Below are positions 1 through 6,884 of a DNA stretch of 25,722 nucleotides, in pieces (positions within the stretch are counted from its first letter, which is position 1; every line of letters starts with the position of its first letter). Origin of the DNA: a virus. The position numbers and the translations under genes were made by a program. The notes beneath the pieces were generated by a model, which saw only the letters and a list, made by a program, of their open reading frames with translations, made no database searches and had not been told where the DNA came from. The stretch lies in the IMG/VR virus record IMGVR_UViG_3300037258_001191, positions 1 through 25,722 of that record; one strand, written 5' to 3'.

Positions 1-1560
1 TCACTCGCGGTCCAGAATTTCGCGCACTTTATGCGTGAGTGAGGCGGCGGTGTAAGGTTTTGGCAGGAACGCAATGCCCGGTTCGAGCATGCCGTGCTGG
101 ACCAGGGCATCGTCGGTGTAGCCGGAAGTAAAAAGGACCTTGAGGTCGGGGCAGGTTTCTTTCAGCCATTCGGCCATCACCTTGCCGCTCATTTGCGGCA
201 TGATCACATCGGTGATGGCGAGGCGAATCGGCTGGTCTTTGTATTCACGCGCCACACGCAGGCCTTCCTGCCCGTTGTTGGCCGACAACACATTGTAGCC
301 TTGTGATTGCAAAATATTGAATGCCAAATGGCGCACCGTAGGTTCATCTTCGACCAGCAATATCGTTTCCGTCCCCCGCACCAGCGGCTTCGCCGCGGCG
401 GGCCTGGCCGGGGCATCCAATGCCTGGTCAACTTGCGGAAAATAGATCCTGAATGCCGTGCCTTTGCCGGGTTCACTCTGCACCTCGATAAAACCGCCGC
501 ATTGTTTGACGATGGTTTGGCAGGTGGCCAGCCCCAATCCAGTGCCTTTCCCCTTCGGCTTGGTCGTAAAAAAGGCTTCGAATAAATGGGCTTTGACTTC
601 ATCGCTCATTCCCGTGCCTGTGTCGCGTATCGACAGCATGACATAATTGCCCGGCCTGGCGTCCGGGTGCGCATGTGAATGATTCTCATCCAGCGTGACG
701 TTGTTCGATTCAATGGTGAGTTTGCCCCCGTTGGGCATGGCATCCCGGGCGTTGACGGCGAGATTCATCAGGACCTGTCCGATATGGCCGGCATCGGCTT
801 TGATCCGCCCGATTTCTTTTCCGGGTACTATCGCTAGTTCAACATTTTCATCGATGAGCCGCCGCAACATTTTCTTCATGTTTTCCACGGCGTCATTCAA
901 ATCCAGGACGACCGGTTGCACCGTTTGTTTACGGCTGAAGAGCAGGAGCTGCCGGGTCAGCCCCACCGCCCTGTCCGCGGCGTGTAAAATTTCTTCTATA
1001 TGCTTGTGCACGGGGCTCTCAGGGCCAAGTTCCTCCTTCGCCAGGTCGCCATAGCCAATGATGACACCCAGGATATTATTGAAATCGTGCGCCACGCCTC
1101 CGGCCAGTTGTCCCACCACTTCCATCTTCTGTGCTTCGATAAATTGCGCTTCGAGTTGTCTGCGCTCCGTTCGCCCCCTGGCCTCAATCAGAGCCCGTTC
1201 CACCGCTTTCCCCAACCGGCCCAGCCGGTCCTTTAAAAGATAATCAGTCGCCCCAATCTTCATTGCCTCCACAGCGGATTCCTCGCCGACCGTCCCGGAA
1301 ATGAGGATGAAGGGGATGTTCAATCCGCTCTGGTGCAAAAGTTCCACTGCCCGCGGCCCGCTGAACCCCGGCATTGAATAATCGGAAAGGACGATGTCGG
1401 GTTTCTTTTCCAGTTCCGCCTTGAAAGCGGATTCGGAGTCCACGCGCCTGCACACCGGCGCATATCCGGCGCGCTCCAGTTCGGCAATAATCAACTCGGC
1501 ATCATTTGGCGAATCTTCCGCCAACAATACATTTAACGGTGTGGCAGGTGTATTGGACAT
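1..1560 (-). CDS. Hybrid histidine kinase, REC-HisKA-HATPase-REC
   Basis: Cytoplasmic two-component hybrid kinase of 519 residues with no membrane segment and no PAS domain. The N-terminal receiver (about residues 9-125) has acidic pair E15/D16, phospho-acceptor D60 (LSDY), T90 and K110. A short coiled linker leads to a HisKA H-box with H158 in the sequence AHDFNNIL. The HATPase part has an N-box near 266-278 (NLAVNARDAMPNGG) and G-boxes near 313-343 (DTGTGM, GKGTGLGL). The C-terminal receiver (about 399-515) has D405, D451, T478/S479 and K501. Family knowledge: the first receiver probably takes phosphate from another kinase and gates this one. The frame stays open upstream to 1794, but those extra 78 residues resemble no domain, and an AGGGAAG ribosome-binding site precedes the ATG at 1560, so I chose that start. 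It is a host gene unrelated to the phage module. Confidence 0.93.
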   Translation of the reverse strand: MSNTPATPLNVLLAEDSPNDAELIIAELERAGYAPVCRRVDSESAFKAELEKKPDIVLSDYSMPGFSGPRAVELLHQSGLNIPFILISGTVGEESAVEAMKIGATDYLLKDRLGRLGKAVERALIEARGRTERRQLEAQFIEAQKMEVVGQLAGGVAHDFNNILGVIIGYGDLAKEELGPESPVHKHIEEILHAADRAVGLTRQLLLFSRKQTVQPVVLDLNDAVENMKKMLRRLIDENVELAIVPGKEIGRIKADAGHIGQVLMNLAVNARDAMPNGGKLTIESNNVTLDENHSHAHPDARPGNYVMLSIRDTGTGMSDEVKAHLFEAFFTTKPKGKGTGLGLATCQTIVKQCGGFIEVQSEPGKGTAFRIYFPQVDQALDAPARPAAAKPLVRGTETILLVEDEPTVRHLAFNILQSQGYNVLSANNGQEGLRVAREYKDQPIRLAITDVIMPQMSGKVMAEWLKETCPDLKVLFTSGYTDDALVQHGMLEPGIAFLPKPYTAASLTHKVREILDRE

Positions 1561-2134
1561 GGTCTTCCCTGGTTTGGCGGTTCCGCCGTTTTCGAAAACG
1601 GCGCGGAGCATTTTGACGCTGTTGTTGTCCTGGTTGCACGCATTGGATGAATCAATAGTTTGTTTTAAATGCGCGGTATACGCGCCGGTTTTTCGAACAA
1701 TGATGGGCAAAATATGAAGCCACTTTTCCCGGCACTGATTCCAGATCAGCCCCATGCCTCCGCAAAAAAACAATTCAGCTGCCACCCGAACCATCGGGCT
1801 TAGCCATATCGATTTGCGGAAACACCAGTTTACGCTTCATTTTCCCACAGCTTTCTTCATAAAAAGCTACTATTATGCCACTTATCATCGCTTTGTGAGG
1901 GGAAGTGCAAGTTTTTAAAATGCAATTCGAGCGCCAGATTCCGTCCTGCGAATCTTATCATTTCCCTGGATGGGAACCCCGCTCTTTGCAAGTGACGCTG
2001 GCCACCCTCACTGTCATGGCAAACGACGCTGCGCTGTGCGGCAACAAAAAGGCCAGTGGCGCCGCCACTGCTTCAACCATGGCCGGTGGCGCCGCCACCC
2101 TTTGACTTTTCGAGTTTTGGGCCGACATTGGACT
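1561..2134. other. Gene-poor stretch between kinase and small ORF
   Basis: No gene is supported here. Positions 1561-1794 are open in the kinase frame but have no domain-like content and are read as the kinase leader. Positions 1795-1960 are A/T-rich (for example 1857-1920) and probably hold the kinase promoter, although I could not fix a convincing -35/-10 pair on the minus strand. Positions 2054-2099 carry two palindromic repeats described separately. Confidence 0.45.
2054..2099. repeat. Pair of GTGGC-core palindromes
   Basis: Two near-palindromes, CAGTGGCGCCGCCACTG at 2054-2070 and GGTGGCGCCGCCACC at 2085-2099, separated by 14 bases. The same family recurs at 4164-4180, 9913-9929, 10272-10288 and 21293-21321, several times inside coding sequence. 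Each copy can form a short GC-rich hairpin. Confidence 0.75.
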
Positions 2135-2566
2135 ATGAGGGTGGTTTCGGCGAGGACCAGGGGATGGCAGAAATTCTGTTGGGAATTGGCTCAAGCCGGC
2201 ACGGCATTTGAGATTCACGATTTCGCACCGGAACAGATTTTATTTGTTCAGGAACTCTGCGCCGCCTATCGATACAAGCATAAAATTCTTGGGAAAAACC
2301 TTCAGTTACATTCCCAGCCTTTGATCTCCAGTGATCTGAATCCCGAAATCGAGCGCGAACTAAAGAGGTTGCTTCGTAAAATTACCGATTCGGAGATGCG
2401 GCCTGACAAAGAGACCATGGACATGTGCGCCCGGTATCTCGTCCTCTGTTTGGAATCCGATAATCCCGGCGAAAGGGCGATTGAAATCGCCCAAAGACTA
2501 TTGGATGTGATGGAACAATTTTCGAAAATCCCGCTTGAGAGCCGCCCGGTACGGGATGCGCGATAG
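2135..2566 (+). CDS. Hypothetical protein, 143 aa
   Basis: I do not recognise a family. The ORF encodes 143 residues that look like real protein: a Trp/Phe-rich start (WQKFCWEL), a middle part with FAPEQILFVQELCAAYRYKH, and a helical charged C-terminal half (EIERELKRLLRKI, then a long helix with ERAIEIAQRLLDVMEQ). There is no signal peptide or membrane segment. The frame extends upstream to an ATG at 1970, but that extension translates the two GC palindromes at 2054-2099 into Trp/Arg/His-rich text, so I prefer the ATG at 2135. No strong ribosome-binding site precedes either start. It is probably host DNA, since the repeats and MITE downstream separate it from the virion genes. Confidence 0.55.
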   Translation: MRVVSARTRGWQKFCWELAQAGTAFEIHDFAPEQILFVQELCAAYRYKHKILGKNLQLHSQPLISSDLNPEIERELKRLLRKITDSEMRPDKETMDMCARYLVLCLESDNPGERAIEIAQRLLDVMEQFSKIPLESRPVRDAR

Positions 2567-2576
2567 GTGGTCTCCC

Positions 2577-2712
2577 TCACCCGCCGTCGCTTCGCTATGG
2601 CGCGGCAGGCCCTTGCCCTCGCCGCAAAATCGAAGAAACCTCAACGTCCTCGCTCGAACGATTCTCCCTACAAATGAACAACATGAGAGCAGGCGCTCGC
2701 CACGCTTGCTAG
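2577..2712. repeat. Composite interspersed repeats left of the MITE
   Basis: Positions 2577-2615 match a motif that returns at 3081-3116 (GCCGTCGCT, then GCTATGGCG and GCAGGC), which has a CCCGCC/GGCGGG-type stem. Positions 2663-2712 form a 50-bp unit repeated at 11114-11163 with only two mismatches (C/T at 2684 and at 2707), ending in GCTAG. The 50-bp unit contains a GAGCAGGCGCTC self-complementary core. No gene is supported here. Confidence 0.8.
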
Positions 2713-2987
2713 CAGCCTGTTGAAAAACTCTGGATACCGCCGTTTCAATAAAAACCGAGCGCCGACGAGGCGCGACGAAAGAGAATACCCTTCATGGGTC
2801 TTCGACTGAGGAGCAACAAAGCCGCCGTCCGGTTTTTGTTGAGACCCTTCGGGCTGAGGTCTTTTTGATTCTGTGCTTTGTCGCTCCTCGGTCATGGATC
2901 CATGAGGATACGTTCCCTCGTCGCTCCGCGCACAAAACCAAAAATCCTCTCAGCGGCGATGTCCAGAGTTTTTCAACAGGCTGCTAG
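2709..2987. mobile_element. MITE-like element, 279 bp, perfect 26-bp TIRs
   Basis: The left end at 2709-2734 begins CTAGCAGCCTGTTGAAAAAC. The right end at 2962-2987 is its exact reverse complement over 26 bases. The outer CTAG on each side may be a 4-bp target duplication rather than part of the terminus, which would leave a 271-bp core (2713-2983) with 22-bp TIRs. The interior has no coding capacity. It is itself an imperfect palindrome: about 2763-2813 pairs with about 2876-2933, so the whole element can fold back. A non-autonomous element moved in trans by a transposase that targets CTAG/YTAR-like sites is the best reading. The matching unoccupied repeat at 11114-11199 supports insertion. 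The source IS family cannot be named from this sequence alone. Confidence 0.85.
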
Positions 2988-3120
2988 AGCCCTTTCCCTC
3001 TCCCGTCGGGCGAGGGGAATTGTTGGCCAATGGTTTGGAGTTGCGAGTGATTTCAGTGGTCTGGGCGAGGTAGTGCGTGCCCCGCCGTCGCTCGGAGGCT
3101 ATGGCGGGCAGGCGAGCCCG
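2988..3120. repeat. Repeat remnants right of the MITE
   Basis: Positions 2988-3019 continue the repeat interrupted by the MITE (AGCCC, then CCCTCTCCCG with a GAGGGG arm), matching the arrangement at 11168-11197. Positions 3081-3116 are the second copy of the GCCGTCGCT/GCTATGGCG motif seen at 2577-2615. No coding potential is evident. Confidence 0.6.
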
Positions 3121-3152
3121 TGGGGTGTCAAAAGGTGTCAAAAGGTGTCAAA
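3121..3152. repeat. Three tandem 10-bp iterons (GGTGTCAAAA)
   Basis: GGTGTCA occurs three times at exact 10-bp spacing (3124, 3134, 3144), separated by AAA. A 10-bp period puts the copies on one helical face, as expected for cooperative protein binding. They lie about 40 bases upstream of the first virion-module gene. A regulatory role is an inference; a short slippage array is the alternative. Confidence 0.6.
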
Positions 3153-3188
3153 TACAGTTGTTGAGAACGATCCCCCAAAGTGAGAGAT

Positions 3189-3671
3189 ATGGTGGCAATG
3201 AAACACGCGGTTGCCAACTTACTCCTGAACCTGGCAGCGTCTATTAAGGGCAAAGATAGAGCTTCCAAGATAGAGCATGGAAATCTAACTAACAAGATAT
3301 CGCCTGTCTTCAATCCTTCATCCTCACCGCACGTGGAAGCCCTGCTCACCGCCGGCCCTGTGTGGGGAGTTGATGAGGCCAAAGCCGCCGCCGCCTTTTT
3401 GAACTCGCCGGCAGGACAGCTTTTTTCGAAACGGATTCGCTCGGTGGCGGCGCACGTGGCCATTGAGGGCGCCAATGATCGCGCCAATACGATCCATTCA
3501 GCCGGCGTGAGCGCCGGATGGAATGAATGCGTGCGGTATATCCATTCACTTTCGCGGGTGTCCGGCGACCAGGACACCGCCCGGGTTGGGCGTTCCGACC
3601 TAAATGACAGGCCGTCGATAGAGGACGAATCGGCGTTGCTTGAGAGATTATCGCCCTGGAAAAATGGATGA
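3189..3671 (+). CDS. Phage-module hypothetical protein before scaffold
   Basis: A 160-residue protein with no firm family assignment. The C-terminal half has a recognisable pattern (FLNSPAGQLFSKRI, then HSAGVSAGWNECVRYIHSL). It resembles the pattern of small phage proteins often encoded between portal and scaffold, of the Bbp19 type, where an N-terminal SPxG stretch is followed by an aGxxxGxxxxxxxI helix. That comparison is by eye and weak. I chose the ATG at 3189 (GAGAG just upstream); a GTG at 3180 and an ATG at 3198 are alternatives. The last codons run into the TGGATGAATGG repeat at 3662, so the native C-terminus may have been altered. Next gene: the scaffold, 103 bases downstream. Confidence 0.6.
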   Translation: MVAMKHAVANLLLNLAASIKGKDRASKIEHGNLTNKISPVFNPSSSPHVEALLTAGPVWGVDEAKAAAAFLNSPAGQLFSKRIRSVAAHVAIEGANDRANTIHSAGVSAGWNECVRYIHSLSRVSGDQDTARVGRSDLNDRPSIEDESALLERLSPWKNG

Positions 3672-3774
3672 ATGGATTGATGGATAGTTGGATAAATGGG
3701 GAGCATGCGCCAAAGGCGCACCCGTTTCCCAACCCAACAATCCACAAATCCAATGATCCATTAATCCAACAACT
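3659..3774. repeat. TGGATGAATGG / CCATTAATCC structured repeat
   Basis: The left arm is rich in TGGATnAATGG-like text (3664-3700). The right arm, ending just before the scaffold ATG, is its approximate complement (AATCCACAAATCC, CCATTAATCCAAC). A central hairpin TGCGCCAAAGGCGCA lies at 3706-3720. A related arrangement occurs at 20303-20485, again ending directly before a start codon. It may act as an intercistronic structure. Confidence 0.65.
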
Positions 3775-5034
3775 ATGAGCCAGAACATAACAGACATGCC
3801 GGGAATTGAAGCCGCGATGGAACGGTTTGATACGATGACAGGTTCAAACGACGCCGCCGATGCGGCGGAATCTGTTGGCGGGAAAACCGATGCCAGAGCG
3901 GACACGTCGGGCGATGGCGCCCTCCGTGCACGCGAGGCGCGTGCGCTCCCCCCGACTACGCGCGAACCCAGGGCTGACGCGCAGCCCTCTGTGGGAAGGC
4001 AGAGCGGTAGCTCTGCTCTACCTGATGTTACGGCTCAAAACTCCGTTACTTCTTCCACCGACACACCAGCGGCGGCAGCCTCCTCGCAGGCGGGCCACGC
4101 TTCGCAGACTGATAAACAACGAGACGAAAAGGGAAGGTTCACGGCAAAGCCAGGGGAGAACGACAGTGGCGGCGCCACTGGCCAATCTGCCCTGCCGGAA
4201 AACGGGACGCAAACCACGCAAGGCGGCAAGCCTGAGAACGGCGGCCCCGGCGCAAGCCGGTTCGCCAAAGCGCAGGAACGGCTGGAAAAGACATGGGAAG
4301 CCGTCAACAAGCGCAAAGGCGACCTGGACGCGCAGACGCAGGCCATCGAACAGCAGCGGCTGACCTTGGAGCGCGATCAGGCGCAGTTTGAGGCGATTCG
4401 CCGCCAGGCGGAACAGCCCCAGGCCACGCCCGATCAGGCGCTCCATGCGGCGCAGTTGCGCCGGCGTGATGCCGATGCCTTGCGGATGCAGGCCAAACGG
4501 GCCGAAGACGCAGGGCGTTTCGAAGAAGCTCAAAGGCTGAATAAACAGGCTGACAAAGCCGAGAGTTTGGCCGATGAACTGGGCGAATATGCCGGGCAAC
4601 TTCGAACGAACCCTCCCGTATCCATGCAGCAGCGCCAGCAACAGTTTGAGCAGGCGCGCAAGCAGTGGACCCTGGAAGCGTGCAATGCGTTTCCTGAACT
4701 GGGCAAAAACGGCAGCCGTTTGCAACAGGTCGTCGCCCGGCACTTGAACGGGGTGGCGAAACAGGACCCGCATTTGCTCGTGCATCCATCGTTGATTTAT
4801 CACGTCGCCAGGCTGGCGGACGCGCAGATCAAGGCCAATGACCTTGAGGCTGCCGCCGCTCGTGTGCCGGTGTTGGAGAAGGCAGCGGAGTCGTTACGCG
4901 CGAGGATTAAGGACCTCGAGGCCGAGACGACTCCGGCCGGGAACGGCGGTGCAGCGCGCCTGGGCGAACCTGCCCAGGACGACTACGCGTCGTTGCGCCA
5001 GTCGGCGGTTGAGCTTGGTCACGGGCGATGGTGA
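3775..5034 (+). CDS. Putative capsid scaffold / assembly protein
   Basis: A 419-residue, highly hydrophilic protein directly upstream of the major capsid gene, which is the usual place for a podovirus-type scaffold. The N-terminal 160 residues are disordered and contain RDEKGRF at about 116-122, a motif common in phage scaffold proteins. Residues about 160-275 and 345-385 are long Gln/Ala/Glu-rich helices expected to form coiled coils. Residues 296-345 look folded (WTLEACNAFPELGKNGSRL). Residues about 46-84 and 129-140 are translations of inserted palindromic repeats (3909-4022 and 4164-4180), carried in frame without a stop. The ATG at 3775 follows the structured repeat, with no clear Shine-Dalgarno. 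Role assignment rests on position and composition, not on a named domain. Confidence 0.75.
   Translation: MSQNITDMPGIEAAMERFDTMTGSNDAADAAESVGGKTDARADTSGDGALRAREARALPPTTREPRADAQPSVGRQSGSSALPDVTAQNSVTSSTDTPAAAASSQAGHASQTDKQRDEKGRFTAKPGENDSGGATGQSALPENGTQTTQGGKPENGGPGASRFAKAQERLEKTWEAVNKRKGDLDAQTQAIEQQRLTLERDQAQFEAIRRQAEQPQATPDQALHAAQLRRRDADALRMQAKRAEDAGRFEEAQRLNKQADKAESLADELGEYAGQLRTNPPVSMQQRQQQFEQARKQWTLEACNAFPELGKNGSRLQQVVARHLNGVAKQDPHLLVHPSLIYHVARLADAQIKANDLEAAAARVPVLEKAAESLRARIKDLEAETTPAGNGGAARLGEPAQDDYASLRQSAVELGHGRW
3909..4022. repeat. Three consecutive hairpin repeats inside scaffold gene
   Basis: Positions 3909-3953 are a copy of the GGGCGCCCTC...GCACGCG...GCGCGTGCGCTCCCC family. Positions 3970-3988 form an AGGGCTG/CAGCCCT hairpin. 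Positions 4000-4022 form a CAGAGC/GCTCTG hairpin followed by CTCTACC, a partial copy of which lies at 12077-12097. All are translated in frame into an Arg/Ala/Pro/Ser-rich linker. Confidence 0.8.
4164..4180. repeat. GTGGC-core palindrome inside scaffold gene
   Basis: CAGTGGCGGCGCCACTG, the inverse orientation of the copy at 2054-2070. It is read in frame as SGGATG within the disordered part of the scaffold. Confidence 0.75.
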
Positions 5035-5088
5035 CCCCGTCGAGACGACGGGGTTAACCGACAGGCGAGATGCCTGCCCTACGGTCTT
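5034..5088. repeat. Hairpin repeat between scaffold and capsid genes
   Basis: A perfect 9-bp stem (ACCCCGTCG, loop AGA, CGACGGGGT) spans 5034-5054, starting at the last base of the scaffold stop codon. It is followed by a smaller CAGGC/GCCTG hairpin at 5060-5074 and CCTAC. No T-run follows, so it is not a simple intrinsic terminator. It could tune the scaffold-to-capsid expression ratio. Confidence 0.6.
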
Positions 5089-5111
5089 CGCGCATTTAGA
5101 AAGGTAAAAAT

Positions 5112-6251
5112 ATGGCGTTTCAAACAACACAAACAGACGGATTCTCAAATAGAGTCCTGTCCTTTTACAACAAGCAGCTTCTTCAGGCGATTCAGCTTAA
5201 CCTGCGCCTGAGTCATTACGCACGGCAACAGGCTGTGCCAAAATCAACGGGATTCAACGGCATCAGGTTTTTCCGGCCCCGGCGGGCTTCACGCGCCGGC
5301 GTGGGGGCTCTGACTGAGGGAACGGTGCCGACAACGTTGAACGATGTCAGTGTGGGTTACATCGACATCAAACTCGCGCAGCGCGGCAGCCTGGCGAAGA
5401 TTTCCGACATCGTCACGGCAACAGACCTGTTGGATACGCTGGACGTGTATTCCAAGACATTGGGCGCGGATGCGGCGCTGGACCTGGAATCGGTGAACTG
5501 GCATGCGATTTGTTCCAAAGCGGGAACGGCGGATGCCGACGGCACGGCCAATCCGATCCCCAACGGGCAACTTACGCTGAACGGGTCGAACACGATGTTT
5601 GAGCGTTTTGGCGGCACCGTACAGACGGGCGTTTCCGCCACAGACTACAACACGTTCCGCGCTCAAACAGTCGCCAACAGCATTATTACACGCGCGGTCC
5701 ATCTGGGTTGCATGACACAACTCAAGATCAACGGCGTTCCAATGGTCGGCGGAAAGTATGTGTGCGTCATTCCATCGCCGGTGCTGATGGATATGCGCAA
5801 GGACACGACCTGGACGAACACCGCGCAATTCAATCCCGACCAGTTGCTCTGGAAATGGGCGCAGTTTGAATTGGACGGCGCCGTGTTTGTGGAGGCGATG
5901 CGGCCGGACTTGCTGTTCATCGAGGACGCTTCACAGGCGGCAAACGTGGGCTATGGCGTTCATGCGCCGGCGGCGGCCAATACGGCCAGCGCATCGGATG
6001 CGGGCGCGATCTATTCGACGCTCTACCTGGGTGAGGACGCCTTTGGCATTCCCAAAATGGTCGGGGACGCCGGGAGCGACCCGGCCACGCCGAGCCTCAA
6101 AATCGTGAAAAACCCGGACAGCGGCAATCCGCTTGGCCAGTTCATCTTTGTGGGCTGGAAATCGTTCTACATGAGCGCGCTCTTGTGGACGAGTGAGGCG
6201 ACGGACATTCCGCATGCGGTGCAATTGCGGACACGGACAACGTTCTTCTGA
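5112..6251 (+). CDS. Major capsid protein, N4-gp56 family
   Basis: Major capsid protein with the HK97-type fold expected for the N4-gp56 family, 379 residues, which fits the family size. Visible family features are: an N-terminal helix (FSNRVLSFYNKQLLQAIQLN); RFFRPRRASRAGVGALTEGTVPT, matching the usual frr....LtEG.~P pattern, at about 53-75; a strand set LAQRGSLAKISDIV at about 90-103; the central VGGKYVCVIPSPVLMDMRKD; and late motifs STLYLGEDAFGIPKM and FIFVGWKSFYMSALLW. AAAGG lies 8 bases before the ATG. The scaffold lies 77 bases upstream. This gene is the clearest evidence that the region is phage-derived. The frame is intact and no repeat interrupts it, unlike many of its neighbours, which suggests this protein tolerates no insertions. 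Confidence 0.92.
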   Translation: MAFQTTQTDGFSNRVLSFYNKQLLQAIQLNLRLSHYARQQAVPKSTGFNGIRFFRPRRASRAGVGALTEGTVPTTLNDVSVGYIDIKLAQRGSLAKISDIVTATDLLDTLDVYSKTLGADAALDLESVNWHAICSKAGTADADGTANPIPNGQLTLNGSNTMFERFGGTVQTGVSATDYNTFRAQTVANSIITRAVHLGCMTQLKINGVPMVGGKYVCVIPSPVLMDMRKDTTWTNTAQFNPDQLLWKWAQFELDGAVFVEAMRPDLLFIEDASQAANVGYGVHAPAAANTASASDAGAIYSTLYLGEDAFGIPKMVGDAGSDPATPSLKIVKNPDSGNPLGQFIFVGWKSFYMSALLWTSEATDIPHAVQLRTRTTFF

Positions 6252-6390
6252 CCGGCTTGCGCCGGGGCCACCGGTTTGGCTCCGGCGCAGCCATAACTCC
6301 GAATTTGAAATTGAGCATGAACTGCTCGTGCGGGGGCGCACTCGTTGCACGCGGGGCGCGCGCGCTCCCCTGACAAAGGAAAACAAAAAT
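6252..6390. repeat. Hairpin plus GGGCGC repeat after capsid gene
   Basis: TGCGCCGG at 6258-6265 pairs with CCGGCGCA at 6282-6289, with GCCA/TGGC extending the hairpin inside the loop. Positions 6331-6370 are a copy of the GGGCGC...GCACGCGGGGCGCG...CGCTCCCC family, also found at 3909, 6484, 13643 and 17540. The ribosome-binding site AAAGG of the next gene follows directly. Confidence 0.65.
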
Positions 6391-6831
6391 ATGAAAAATA
6401 AATCTAATGCGGGACCAGGATTGATTGTGGCGCTGGGTTCTCCTTCTGACGACGCCGGCAAGATGGGGGTTGGATCTGCGGGCGGGGGCGCCCTTGATGC
6501 ACCCGGGGCGGGTGCGCTCCCCGGGGATGTGAATGCCCTGTCTGATGCGGCGAATACGGACACTGTGCCGGTCTCGATGCTGGCGATGCCGGATGATCAG
6601 GAACAGATGCAGCCGCCGGACGTGGGTGACGTGGTGAATTACCAGGTCACGGGCAAGGTGGTGGCCATTGAGGGCGACTACGCCACGGTACAACGGCAAA
6701 GCATCAATGGACAGGAATTGCCGGGAGCGGAAGATGGAAGCCCGGAGACGGGAGATGGGGACAGTGGCGGGGACGATGCCGGCGGCCAGTCGCTCCGAAA
6801 TGATGCGGCAAGCATTGGGATGCTGAGCTGA
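6391..6831 (+). CDS. Small virion-module protein with beta-rich core
   Basis: A 146-residue protein following the major capsid gene. The ATG at 6391 has AAAGG 11 bases upstream. I recognise no named family. The core at about 75-111 (DVGDVVNYQVTGKVVAIEG followed by DYATVQRQSINGQ) looks like a small beta-barrel. Flanking regions are Gly/Ala/Asp-rich and probably disordered. Residues about 32-45 (GGALDAPGAGALPG) are the in-frame translation of a repeat at 6484-6522. Proteins in this position in related phages are often minor head or decoration proteins, but the sequence does not prove this. Confidence 0.65.
   Translation: MKNKSNAGPGLIVALGSPSDDAGKMGVGSAGGGALDAPGAGALPGDVNALSDAANTDTVPVSMLAMPDDQEQMQPPDVGDVVNYQVTGKVVAIEGDYATVQRQSINGQELPGAEDGSPETGDGDSGGDDAGGQSLRNDAASIGMLS
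6484..6522. repeat. GGGCGC...CGCTCCCC repeat copy inside CDS
   Basis: GGGGGCGCCC...GCACCCGGGGCGGGTGC...GCTCCCC. A copy of the same family lies only about 150 bases upstream at 6331-6370. Here it is read in frame in the small post-capsid gene. Confidence 0.75.
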
Positions 6832-6884
6832 ACAATTTCACCACAGAGGCACGGAGTACGCAGGTTTTTTCAACAGCTAAAAAT

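Noticed and set aside
1561-1794. Longer N-terminus for the hybrid kinase starting at 1794
   Set aside because: The added residues resemble no domain, and the ATG at 1560 has a better ribosome-binding site directly before the receiver domain.
4018-4803. 261-codon minus-strand ORF opposite the scaffold gene
   Set aside because: Leu/Arg/Gly/Phe-rich shadow with no domain. The coiled-coil scaffold on the plus strand explains the open frame.
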